Source of the DNA: a virus
IMG/VR virus record: IMGVR_UViG_3300000224_000011
Span: 1-28,745 of that record
Strand: one strand, 5' to 3'
DNA: 28,745 nt
The notes below the pieces were generated by a model that ran no database searches, was not told the DNA's origin, and saw only the letters and a list, made by a program, of their open reading frames with translations. This document shows, one piece after another, positions 1-8,275 of the stretch. A program made the position numbers and the translations under genes. Positions within the stretch are counted from its first letter, which is position 1, and every line of letters starts with the position of its first letter.

Positions 1-2781
1 ATTATCTACTTGTTCATTAGTTGTTTCTTCTACTGCAGTTCTTGTAAAATCCCCTAAATTTTCATCTTTAGTTTTTGGTGTGCTTATTGTTTCTAACTTT
101 GTAGACCAAGTATTATCACCTATCTCATGATTTACTTTTGAAATTACAAATTCTAATGCTTTAGGGTATTGAGAAGGAAGAAATTCTTGTCTAATTTTTA
201 AACTATTATATATACGTACACCAGATATACCATCACAGGTTAGACCTAGGTTAGCAGGAATAAACCCTATTTTTGTTGATGGGGTACCAGTTGCATTGTA
301 TAATTTATTATCTAATATATTAACATAACCCTTAAATGATTGTTTACCTTGTTTTACAAATTCACCATTTAATTGGTAGTAGTACCCATTATAATCTTCT
401 GACCCATTGGCTTTGCCTCTAAAAGCTTGAATCAAATACCTAACATAATTATCAGAAAACTTTTGTAATTCTTTGGGGGTTGGTGGTTCTCCTTTATCTT
501 CTATATCTTCTATAACATCATTCACATATTCACTCCAAGTAGTATTTGAGTAATTTTTTCCGGTTAATGGGGAAGCTTCTACATCTTTATGTACATCAAA
601 AGTTATCCCGAACCTGGTTGAGTCTACATTTGATCTTCTAAAAATACCCCAGTGGGTGTCAGTAGCAGACTCATCAAAATGTTTTTTTAATTGTTGAATT
701 TTTGCTAAAGTTAAAGGACGGTATCTGTTTTCATTTACATCAAAATCACCTTTAGAATCATCTACGGTTTTAGGGTCTTTTATTTCAAATTGATATTGGT
801 CTCTTAACCCAGCATTCCAATTAGAAAAGGCAGTAGCATCATAGTTTTTAGTAGAAGTACCATTAGCTGTAGCCCCTATTGATATCATGGAAGAAAGGTT
901 TTTATCCATTTTAGTTTTGAAACTGAAATCTTGAACTATATTGCTTTTATTTTTACTTGCAGCAGTTTCATTTTTAGATAAATCGTACCCAAATAACTCA
1001 AATTGGACTTTATCTGAAAATTGACCTTTAAAACTACTATTTTCAATTCCCCTAATTTTATTTTGATCCTGGATTGTTATAATGTTATCATCTGTTAAAA
1101 TAGGTTCTAAATTAGGTATATCTCCTAAAGCGGAATTAATACCATTACATATATTTTGTAAAAATTTATACAAATAAATATCTCCTTTATCATCCCCACT
1201 GTTCTCCGTACTTTTTTCAAGTAAAGAGGAGACAAAATCATAGTTAAGATATATATTCATAATTTTACCATAAAATACATTAGGGTTTTCCTTATCTGTA
1301 ATTACCCAATCTTTCATGGCTTTCATCCAATCCCAATATTGTTTGACACCCGTTTTTTTTGTAGAAAATTCGTTATAATTATTTAATGCAATATTACTTG
1401 CAAATGAAGGTTTTACTAGTGCTACTTTAGGATCAAACGAAATTTGGTTTGGGTAAACAGCCATTATATTAGTATCTTCATCCGTATCCATTAGGAGCAT
1501 ACTCTCCCCTGATTGTTTAGGGATACAAAAGGTTTTTATTTTTCTTAATAATTCCCCTAAAGTTAAATAATACCCAAATCTATCTATGTCTACTCCCTCT
1601 CCATCATTTAGTGCTTTAATATTTTCTAATAAACCACCAGAGGAATCATCATTTTTTAAACGCCAATAAAGATTTAAATATTCACCATAGCCCCACCATT
1701 TATTCTTACCCTTAGGATCCATAATATCTGTAAATAAATCATAAGCTAAGGGTGATGACCCCGCGTTATTCACTACATTAGATTCTAAAGAAGTTGGAAA
1801 ATTTTGGAGACCACTATTATACCCATTTACAATCGCTTTTAGATCTTCTTGTGTTTTTACTTGTTGAGGAAGATTAACTTTTAAAGATTCAATAATATCA
1901 CCTACTGATATTAGATGTAGGGTAATGCTATAAGTTCCATCTTGTTCAAAAGTCCAATCAAAATTACTAACTTTGCCTATGAACCCATCATAATTACCAC
2001 TATATAGTTGTCTATATCTTTCTACAGCTTTATTAAGTTTAGTAAAGTTATATTTGTTATCTTCTTTAAACCATATGTCTTCAGTTAGGGTATTACCCAT
2101 TTGTTGAAGGTTATTATTATTGTTTATAAATTTATCCCACCCCCATTCAAGTAACATAGTATAACCTAATCTAATGTATAATATTTCGATAAGTTCAAAT
2201 TGAAATTTATCAAAACATTTAATTTCAACTGTTGCCTTTCGTATTGAGCCTCTATTTAAACAATCTACTTTTGCACTAATTAAACCGGGAGAAGGAGAAA
2301 TACCTTGACCACCTCCCCCTAAACCATATGAAGAAGAGTCATTCCAATTCTTTCCAGTAGTTGAAACCCCACTTCTAAATTTGTAACTACTAGGGGTATC
2401 GGTATTGTTTTCTTTACTAGCAAGTGTTAATGAAGATAATGTATTAAATAATACTGAGTTTAGGGCTAATTTATTACCTAAAAAAGATTCAGGTTTTGAA
2501 AACCCTATAGCTTTTAACCTAGAAACACCTGTGGTTCTTTCCGATTCTTCAAGAATTTCTTTGGTTATATTAGGGGTTTGTTTTTTAAGTTCTTTTAATA
2601 TTTCTTCTACAGTTTGAACTCTAACAGAAGAGGCTAATTTTAACCAAGCATTTCTATTATTTTGTATTTGGAGTTGTTCTGTAGATCTGGTAGAACCAAA
2701 CCCCGCACCCGCAGTTTCCTGTCTTATTTGAAGTTGATCGCTTACATATTTTCTAAATGCTTCTCCTACTATTTTTCCCAT
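1..2781 (-). CDS. Large baseplate-hub-like structural protein, C-terminus cut by window edge
   Basis: An uninterrupted frame of 927 codons starts at the ATG at 2781-2779 and is still open at base 1, so the 3' end is missing. It begins MGKIVGEAFRKYVSDQLQIR and is the last gene of the baseplate run, 5 bases after the stop of the gp53-like gene. Around residues 190-215 there is a segment containing IRLGYTMLLEWGWDKF. Near residue 265 the motif IGKVSNFDWTFEQDGTYSI is followed by a hydrophobic strand (LHLISVGDIIESL). Near residue 860 is VRIYNSLKIRQEFLPSQY, followed by KVNHEIGDNTWSTKLETIS. The pattern of a short beta strand, then 'H-x-I-x-x-N-x-W-x-T-x-L', resembles the outer barrel of gp27/gpD/VgrG-type hub proteins. 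That is pattern recognition, not alignment. T4 gp27 has 391 residues, so this would be a much larger hub or a fusion. Structural role likely; exact identity uncertain. Confidence 0.6.
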   Translation of the reverse strand, partial: MGKIVGEAFRKYVSDQLQIRQETAGAGFGSTRSTEQLQIQNNRNAWLKLASSVRVQTVEEILKELKKQTPNITKEILEESERTTGVSRLKAIGFSKPESFLGNKLALNSVLFNTLSSLTLASKENNTDTPSSYKFRSGVSTTGKNWNDSSSYGLGGGGQGISPSPGLISAKVDCLNRGSIRKATVEIKCFDKFQFELIEILYIRLGYTMLLEWGWDKFINNNNNLQQMGNTLTEDIWFKEDNKYNFTKLNKAVERYRQLYSGNYDGFIGKVSNFDWTFEQDGTYSITLHLISVGDIIESLKVNLPQQVKTQEDLKAIVNGYNSGLQNFPTSLESNVVNNAGSSPLAYDLFTDIMDPKGKNKWWGYGEYLNLYWRLKNDDSSGGLLENIKALNDGEGVDIDRFGYYLTLGELLRKIKTFCIPKQSGESMLLMDTDEDTNIMAVYPNQISFDPKVALVKPSFASNIALNNYNEFSTKKTGVKQYWDWMKAMKDWVITDKENPNVFYGKIMNIYLNYDFVSSLLEKSTENSGDDKGDIYLYKFLQNICNGINSALGDIPNLEPILTDDNIITIQDQNKIRGIENSSFKGQFSDKVQFELFGYDLSKNETAASKNKSNIVQDFSFKTKMDKNLSSMISIGATANGTSTKNYDATAFSNWNAGLRDQYQFEIKDPKTVDDSKGDFDVNENRYRPLTLAKIQQLKKHFDESATDTHWGIFRRSNVDSTRFGITFDVHKDVEASPLTGKNYSNTTWSEYVNDVIEDIEDKGEPPTPKELQKFSDNYVRYLIQAFRGKANGSEDYNGYYYQLNGEFVKQGKQSFKGYVNILDNKLYNATGTPSTKIGFIPANLGLTCDGISGVRIYNSLKIRQEFLPSQYPKALEFVISKVNHEIGDNTWSTKLETISTPKTKDENLGDFTRTAVEETTNEQVDN

Positions 2782-2786
2782 AACCT

Positions 2787-3107
2787 TTAGTTTCTACTGT
2801 TAATATCATCATACCTTGCTTGGATTTGACCTATATTAAGGGGTATCCTAATTTGAACCCCTAAAGGTAAATAATAAGAATCCTGTTTTAGAAAAGAATT
2901 TGCTGAGGATATTATCCACCATAAAGTTGAATCACCATAATATTGTGATGCTAAAATATCTAATCTATCCCCTTCTTCAGAATAAACATATATATCACTT
3001 TGCTGTAAAGGTATTTCAGGGTATTTAACATTTTTATAAAATGAAGCACTAGATAAACCTCTTGAGTTTAATCTACTAATTGCCTTTATTTTGCTATATC
3101 TCCCCAT
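2787..3107 (-). CDS. Baseplate wedge protein, gp53-like with LysM-type fold
   Basis: A 106-residue protein. Residues about 38-90 form a LysM-like unit: DIYVYSEEGDRLDILASQYY, then GDSTLWWIISSAN, then LPLGVQIRIP. The 'GDRLD-x-LA-x-x-YYGDS-x-x-WWII' core is the recognisable signature of the T4 gp53 baseplate-wedge family and of tail protein X-like LysM proteins, where it acts in particle assembly rather than as an enzyme. T4 gp53 is 196 residues, so this is a compact version with only a short N-terminal extension. The ATG lies 3 bases after the stop of the 714-residue structural gene and the stop is 5 bases before the next start, so the genes are tightly coupled in one operon. No independent promoter word is seen in front of it. 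Confidence 0.8.
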   Translation of the reverse strand: MGRYSKIKAISRLNSRGLSSASFYKNVKYPEIPLQQSDIYVYSEEGDRLDILASQYYGDSTLWWIISSANSFLKQDSYYLPLGVQIRIPLNIGQIQARYDDINSRN

Positions 3108-3110
3108 ATA

Positions 3111-5255
3111 CTATTTAGATTTTTTAGGAATATAGTTAATATTTTGTCCATTTCCATCATAATTATTCCCAGAGGCCGCTGCTAAGTTGATATATTGTTC
3201 TGGACCATACTTAGAAATAAATTTCCCACCCCCTGATAATTGCTTGCCATTATAGTCATTTTGCTGTAATTGTGGAACAAAATCATGAATAGGTATAAAT
3301 GTGAATCCTGATACATTTATCATCATTGGCAATTCTTTTACTGATGGGTCAGTGAATATTTCTTTTTCGTTATCCCCTTGGTTAATATATTTAATATTCC
3401 CATTATCCGGGATTCCTATTTCCCATGGGCTCTCTGTTGGTACAGAATAATTAATTCCAGTCATAATTCCAACCTGTTCTTGAAGGTAACCACCTACTGT
3501 CAATGTAATTAAATTCCCCCTCATATACCCGGAATTTGAATAATCAGGAGCACAAACTGAGGATAAATAGTTTAATTTTTGGTACATAGGGATTAATTCT
3601 TGTTTTGATTGGGCAACTACAGTCCATCCTAAACTGATTTTTCTATCAAAACCCCCATATTTGTAAAATTGTTCTCCCCTACCCATAAACTTTTGACCTT
3701 TCCACTCTGCAGTAAAATTATCTGACATTTCGTCTATTATAGCTCTAAAGTGAATGTATGTTTTTTTAGTAGGGTTGTCATTATCTATTACCCCTATTCT
3801 AAATTTAACAAAATCATTTTTATCATTATCCGTTGTTACAGAATTAGATTGATATAAGGGAAAAGCATTAATTTTATCTAAAGCTTTTGTATAATATGAA
3901 TTGTCTTTTACGGTTAATGGAGTAGTACTATTAATTTCTTGTTTACCAATTGTATAACTTTTTAAATTTCCTCTTCTACCAGGATCACCTAAATTAACTC
4001 TTTGTTCAAAATTCTTTTTAGTATAATCTAAAGTATCAGGGATCTGTTGTGACCCACTAGGGGCGATTAATTTAGTAAATGATTCTTTTATTTTACCATC
4101 TTCACTAGTAGGAGTATAGTTTTCTATCTGACCCTGAGTAAAAACTTGTATTGGGGTTCTACCTCCAATTCCACTACTTAATTTACTAACGTTTGTTGTT
4201 AAATTTCCACTATTATATACACTGGGGCTAAAACTATTAGGGCTTATGACATCTTCGCTATTAAATAAAGTATCTAAATAGATAGCACTATATTTAGGGC
4301 TTTGACTTAATGCTGCAAACTTAATAGTAGCGCCGTATGCTCTTTGGATATCATCTATATTTTTATTCTTACCTAAGCCCGGAGTATAAACACTAGGGTT
4401 GTATAGTAAAGGAATTGATTGAGGTGCATTACCACGTCCAAATGGGTTTGGTAATGGTAAATTTTGTATTTTATTTTTACCAAAATTTTGTGTGTACTTT
4501 AATTCACTTTCTAAATAAGGGTTATTAACTCCCGTTCTTTGATCTAAAGGTACTCGAATTTTTGTTTTTCCTACGCCTAATATAGATCCAGGTCCACCAC
4601 CGTATTCAAATAAAACATTATCAGTTTGTTTGTTATTTATTTTTAGTAAAAGGGGTTCTAATCTACTTTTATTACCTTCATTTCCCCCTGTTGCTATTGT
4701 ATTTAAATAAGTAGGTAAACCTAAGATAGTATTACCGTCAGGAGAACCTTTAGTTGTAACTTTAATTGGGTTCCAACCTTGTTTATTTAAATGTATACCA
4801 AGAGTTCCTACCGCCGGTTGGGCAATAGTACTTAAAGGAAGATATAATCCTTGGTTTAAACCTATGTTACTTTTTATAAAATCTCCTATTCTTCCTACAA
4901 GTGATTGGGGGCTTTGTTCTGTGTTATTACCCCTATCTTCTACCCATTTTTCATATCCTTTTTCTGAATTCACATTTGTTAAGGATAGAATGTTTTGTTT
5001 TGCTATAAATAAAGGTCCAGATGGAGACTTAAAATCAAAAAACATTTTAGTTAATCTAGAAACGTCTTTTGCTATTATTCTGGGAAGTAATGACCCACCA
5101 CGTAATAGGAAGTCTGGTCCTCCTGTTTTTCCTAAATCGGAAAAACTATCAGGAATACTCCTACTTACATAAGGTTGACCACTTGATCCCCCTCCTATTG
5201 TGTCTTTACCATACCTTAAATCTTTAAGGTTGGTGGTCATATTAACTAATCCCAT
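3111..5255 (-). CDS. Tail/baseplate structural protein, possible tube-initiation or tube-cap protein
   Basis: 714 residues, no membrane segments. The N-terminal 100 residues hold a hydrophobic/basic patch (DFLLRGGSLLPRIIAKDVSR). The middle is Gly/Asn/Pro/Ser-rich and looks extended. The C-terminal 230 residues look like a folded beta domain: FVKFRIGVIDND, then HFRAIIDEMSDNFTAEWKGQ, GRGEQFYKYGGFDRKISLGW, SKQELIPMYQKLNYLSSVCA, LTVGGYLQEQVGI and FTFIPIHDFVPQLQ. The run of 'Y-x-Y-x-G-x-x-R-x-x-x-x-x-W' followed by 'EL-x-P-x-Y-x-KLNYL' is reminiscent of tail-tube-like domains in T4-like baseplate genes such as gp48 and gp54; I infer this and cannot prove it. ATG at 5255 is chosen; an in-frame ATG at 5240 (MTTNLKDLRYG) is an alternative. 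It sits 7 bases after the 96-residue gene and 3 bases before the gp53-like gene. Confidence 0.6.
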   Translation of the reverse strand: MGLVNMTTNLKDLRYGKDTIGGGSSGQPYVSRSIPDSFSDLGKTGGPDFLLRGGSLLPRIIAKDVSRLTKMFFDFKSPSGPLFIAKQNILSLTNVNSEKGYEKWVEDRGNNTEQSPQSLVGRIGDFIKSNIGLNQGLYLPLSTIAQPAVGTLGIHLNKQGWNPIKVTTKGSPDGNTILGLPTYLNTIATGGNEGNKSRLEPLLLKINNKQTDNVLFEYGGGPGSILGVGKTKIRVPLDQRTGVNNPYLESELKYTQNFGKNKIQNLPLPNPFGRGNAPQSIPLLYNPSVYTPGLGKNKNIDDIQRAYGATIKFAALSQSPKYSAIYLDTLFNSEDVISPNSFSPSVYNSGNLTTNVSKLSSGIGGRTPIQVFTQGQIENYTPTSEDGKIKESFTKLIAPSGSQQIPDTLDYTKKNFEQRVNLGDPGRRGNLKSYTIGKQEINSTTPLTVKDNSYYTKALDKINAFPLYQSNSVTTDNDKNDFVKFRIGVIDNDNPTKKTYIHFRAIIDEMSDNFTAEWKGQKFMGRGEQFYKYGGFDRKISLGWTVVAQSKQELIPMYQKLNYLSSVCAPDYSNSGYMRGNLITLTVGGYLQEQVGIMTGINYSVPTESPWEIGIPDNGNIKYINQGDNEKEIFTDPSVKELPMMINVSGFTFIPIHDFVPQLQQNDYNGKQLSGGGKFISKYGPEQYINLAAASGNNYDGNGQNINYIPKKSK

Positions 5256-5262
5256 TTATTTT

Positions 5263-5553
5263 TTATGAAGGTAAATTATCTAAATAAGTTCCATTTCTAA
5301 AACTTAATTGTTTTCCCACAGGACCATAGCGTGGGTCATTTAAAGCAGTTGATGGTTCTACCCCATTTATGTCTAATGATGAAGGTTGGGGTAAAATTCC
5401 ATTTTGTGCTCTTAAATTGTTTGCATTTGGATTTCCATTAATTGAGTATGTTTTATGTAATGTTGATTGTGCAAAATTTGGTGTAGTTGGAGTTAAACCA
5501 TTTAGGCTTGTTGCACTTGCCTGTCCGGATGTTAGTTTGTCTAGTAATCCCAT
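5263..5553 (-). CDS. Small Pro/Asn-rich tail-module protein of unknown function
   Basis: 96 residues starting MGLLDKLTSGQASATSLNGL. Composition is low in charged residues and high in Asn, Pro, Ser, Thr and Gly, with repeated short turns (LNGLTPTTPNF, SINGNPNANNL, LDINGVEPST), which suggests an extended or disordered polypeptide rather than a globular enzyme. It has its own promoter word only 13 bases upstream of the ATG. It lies between the tape measure gene and the 714-residue structural gene, with a 7-base gap to the latter. Position between tape measure and baseplate genes suggests a minor tail or hub component. I do not recognise a named family. The gene is judged real because of its promoter, tight spacing and the absence of competing frames. 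Confidence 0.6.
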   Translation of the reverse strand: MGLLDKLTSGQASATSLNGLTPTTPNFAQSTLHKTYSINGNPNANNLRAQNGILPQPSSLDINGVEPSTALNDPRYGPVGKQLSFRNGTYLDNLPS

Positions 5554-5566
5554 AATTGTTGTTTTA

Positions 5567-5576
5567 TTATAAATAT
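5567..5576 (-). promoter_or_regulatory. Putative late promoter, 96-residue tail gene
   Basis: Coding strand reads ATATTTATAATAAAACAACA; the ten-base core ATATTTATAA ends 13 bases before the ATG at 5553. It lies in the short gap after the tape measure start of the next operon unit and matches the core found in front of ten other genes. If it acts as a -10 element, the leader would be very short. Confidence 0.65.
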
Positions 5577-5580
5577 TAAA

Positions 5581-7968
5581 TTATTGTACTTCGTATAACC
5601 CCATTGGAGCCATATCTGGTGTTTTTTTAATAAGTTGCGCTAATAGCGAATTAGTAGCATTCATGTCTGTTTTGCTATTTACAACGGTTTGACTTTGTCC
5701 TTGGTTTGCCATTTGAGAAGCGCCTGGGAATGCTACAAAATCATCATTTTTAGATAATTCAAATAATCCTCCTTCTTTTGTAGATACTTGTGTTTTACCA
5801 TCTGCAGGTGAATTAACATCTCCTACTTTACTTAAAGCACCAAAACCTGCTGCTAATACTACTGCTGCTGCTATACCACCCACAATAGGGGCTGCTAAAC
5901 CTCCTATAACTGTTGCTGCTAAAGCGGTAGATACTGCAGCAAAAGTTGCATAAGCAGCATATACAATAGCTAACCCAACAACTGCTTTCAATGCTTTTCC
6001 AACCATACCTAAGGGGCCGATCATATTGCTTATCCCTTCACCGATTTTCCCAGTAAGGTCCATAAGCATTTGGAAAGGTGTTATTATATAACCAACTATT
6101 TCTAACATACCCCCTAACATTTCAAACACCGGCATCATAGATTCACCTATCATTCCAAAAATTTCGTTTATCCTTTCAGTTGAAGCCGCCATTCTATCTG
6201 CTTGCCCCACTTGTTGCCTTAAACCCTCAATTCCTTCTTCTGCTAATTCTTTTTGTGCCTGCTCTAAACCAACTGCTTCTATTCTTTTATTTAATAATGC
6301 CTCGGTTTCAGCTGCTTGGTCTCCTGTAGCTCCAGCTAGTTGTTCTTGTACAAATAAGGTTTTTGCTAAATCTTCTCTACCCATACCCACAGCTTTAGCT
6401 AATGCTTCTTGCTGTATTCTATTCATAGCTGTAAATTCAGCGGCTGAACCTGCTTGTTCAGATATTTCTTTTGCTACTGTAGCTAGATCATTATTTAAAG
6501 CAGCTTGTCTTGCTTTTTCTAAATTTATGTCTTTACCTAAAAGTAATTCTGCTTCTAATTCATTTGAAATAGAACTTTCAAAATCAAGTAAACTGCCTGC
6601 TATATCATCTACTTTAGACATTTCCATACCTAAAGATTTTGCAGTTGCTGCAGCATCAGCTATTAACCCCGGGTTTTTACCCAAAGATAAGGTTGTTGCT
6701 GCAGATACTTTGCCTATATCTTTTAATAAATCTTTTTCATTTAATCTTACCCCTAAAGCCGTTGATGAAATTTTAGCTTGAGCCATATATTCACCTGTAA
6801 CATCGTTTAATGATTTACCCGTAGAATCTGATATTGCTTTTATGCCTAATAATTCTTCATTAGTAAACCCTGCCATATCTCTCATTTCAGTAAACTGAGT
6901 AAGCATTTCCTTACTAGGTTTTACACTAGTACCTAAGGCTTTGTTCATTTCCATCATGGATTCTGACATTCCTTTGGTACTAACAAACACATTACCACTA
7001 TCTACTGCAGCCTCCCTTAATTGGCCCCTCATTGCTAAGGCACTATCATAAGACATATTAAGGCCTTTAGCCATCTCGGAAGCAGCTTTATCACCTTCTA
7101 CCATAGCCGAAACTAGCTTTATAATCATAGCTACAGGACCTAAAGACTTCATAAAACTCTTTAACATCCCTTTAGCACCTGCAGCCATAGATGCACTATC
7201 TACTGCACCTTTAGAGAAACCACCTTTCATGTTCTTTTGGATGTCTTCAACAGAAGCTCCAGATTCTTTAAGGGCATCATCCATACCCATTCCTTCTTCC
7301 CTAAGTTTAGCATATTTGTCAGCACCAAACTTCCTCTTCTCCATATCAGCTGCTATACCTTCAGCTTCTTTAGCAGCAGCCCCAAACATTGGAGCAAGAC
7401 CTGAAAGTAATGGGATTTTATCTAGTACTTTTTCTATACCCCCAAACAGAGATACACCTTTAGCATTTGATATATTTTGTACTGTATTGTCTACTAACCC
7501 TAATTCAACTTTAAGTGCAATAGCACTATTAATTTGATCCTCTATACTACTTGCTAAATTTAAATTTAATTCTGCTCTAGTTGCATCTAAACCTGCTGAG
7601 TCCTTTATTAATTTTGATTGGACTTGCTTTAGTGAATTTATATTCTTAGTTACTGCTAATCTATTATCGTCTAATTTTTTAAGTGATCTAGCATTAGTTA
7701 AATCTTCTTTTCCTAAAGCTGAAAGATTTTCTGATATTTTAGATATAGAATTTGTTGCTCTAAGTATAGCAGATTTTTCTGCTTTTTGAAATTTTAATTG
7801 GGTTAGTTGGTCTTTTAAGACATTTGAAACATCTTGTTGTTCACTGGTGATAGCCTGATCTGTGGCTAGTCTATCTTTAGCTATCTTATTTTGCTCGGCT
7901 AATAAACGGTTTTGATCCGCTACTAGCTGCTTCATAGTTTTAGCATTATTTATTTGTTCACCAGCCAT
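5581..7968 (-). CDS. Tail tape measure protein (functional equivalent of T4 gp29)
   Basis: 795 residues. The first 170 residues are strongly coiled-coil (Lys/Glu/Gln/Asn-rich heptads from MAGEQINNAKTMKQLVADQN onward). The centre is Ala/Gly/Met-rich helix. A long hydrophobic stretch at about residues 660-711 (LKAVVGLAIVYAAYATFAAV and following) fits the membrane-interacting segment typical of tape measure proteins. The C-terminal tail holds GGLFELSKNDDFVAFPGAS, a motif I associate with tape measure proteins of marine myoviruses. The gene follows two tail-assembly proteins, the usual order. Tape measure length sets tail length: with about 1.5 Å per residue, 795 residues predict a tail near 120 nm, which is a rule-of-thumb estimate. 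Its own promoter word lies 12 bases before the ATG. Confidence 0.9.
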   Translation of the reverse strand: MAGEQINNAKTMKQLVADQNRLLAEQNKIAKDRLATDQAITSEQQDVSNVLKDQLTQLKFQKAEKSAILRATNSISKISENLSALGKEDLTNARSLKKLDDNRLAVTKNINSLKQVQSKLIKDSAGLDATRAELNLNLASSIEDQINSAIALKVELGLVDNTVQNISNAKGVSLFGGIEKVLDKIPLLSGLAPMFGAAAKEAEGIAADMEKRKFGADKYAKLREEGMGMDDALKESGASVEDIQKNMKGGFSKGAVDSASMAAGAKGMLKSFMKSLGPVAMIIKLVSAMVEGDKAASEMAKGLNMSYDSALAMRGQLREAAVDSGNVFVSTKGMSESMMEMNKALGTSVKPSKEMLTQFTEMRDMAGFTNEELLGIKAISDSTGKSLNDVTGEYMAQAKISSTALGVRLNEKDLLKDIGKVSAATTLSLGKNPGLIADAAATAKSLGMEMSKVDDIAGSLLDFESSISNELEAELLLGKDINLEKARQAALNNDLATVAKEISEQAGSAAEFTAMNRIQQEALAKAVGMGREDLAKTLFVQEQLAGATGDQAAETEALLNKRIEAVGLEQAQKELAEEGIEGLRQQVGQADRMAASTERINEIFGMIGESMMPVFEMLGGMLEIVGYIITPFQMLMDLTGKIGEGISNMIGPLGMVGKALKAVVGLAIVYAAYATFAAVSTALAATVIGGLAAPIVGGIAAAVVLAAGFGALSKVGDVNSPADGKTQVSTKEGGLFELSKNDDFVAFPGASQMANQGQSQTVVNSKTDMNATNSLLAQLIKKTPDMAPMGLYEVQ

Positions 7969-7980
7969 AGAAATGTTTTA

Positions 7981-7990
7981 TTATAAATAT
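7981..7990 (-). promoter_or_regulatory. Putative late promoter, tape measure gene
   Basis: Coding strand AATATTTATAATAAAACATT; core ATATTTATAA ends 12 bases before the tape measure ATG at 7968 and lies immediately after the stop of the gp51-like gene (stop at 7993). Confidence 0.7.
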
Positions 7991-7992
7991 TA

Positions 7993-8244
7993 CTACTTAT
8001 AACTTGTTTTACCCTTATATGCTTTACTTGCTTCGGTAAATGCTGGGGTGTTAACTTTACCGTCAGAGTTAACTAGATTCTTGGTTGATGCCCCACTCTT
8101 TCCGGCATTTTCCATTTGTTTTTTTTCTTCAGCATAAAAATCTTTTATTTCTGAGTAGGTAAATTTTCTTAACCATATAGGCATGTTATATACCGTGTTA
8201 TAGTCATACCCACCTTTACCATGAAAGATTAATTGGTGAATCAT
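7993..8244 (-). CDS. gp51-like baseplate hub / tail assembly protein
   Basis: 83 residues, beginning MIHQLIFHGKGGYDYNTVYN and continuing MPIWLRKFTYSEIKDFYAEE. The 'FH-x-KGG-YD-x-x-TVYNMPIWLR-x-FT' block is one I associate with small proteins of T4-like marine phages annotated as hub-assembly protein gp51; the second half (GKSGASTKNLVNSDGKVNTP) looks flexible. Its position between the gp26-like gene and the tape measure gene is that of the second tail-assembly chaperone (T part of lambda GT). ATG at 8244 is preceded by CTTTTTAAA with no Shine-Dalgarno. The same frame is open upstream to 8301, through the T-run at the end of the preceding gene, so it may be translated partly as a frameshift extension of that gene. 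Family assignment moderate; gene reality high. Confidence 0.65.
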   Translation of the reverse strand: MIHQLIFHGKGGYDYNTVYNMPIWLRKFTYSEIKDFYAEEKKQMENAGKSGASTKNLVNSDGKVNTPAFTEASKAYKGKTSYK

Positions 8245-8275
8245 TTTAAAAAGATGTAAACGTATCTCGGGGGAG

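Noticed and set aside
2405-2617. Short plus-strand frame inside the hub-like gene
   Set aside because: Antisense to a 927-codon frame; no independent support.
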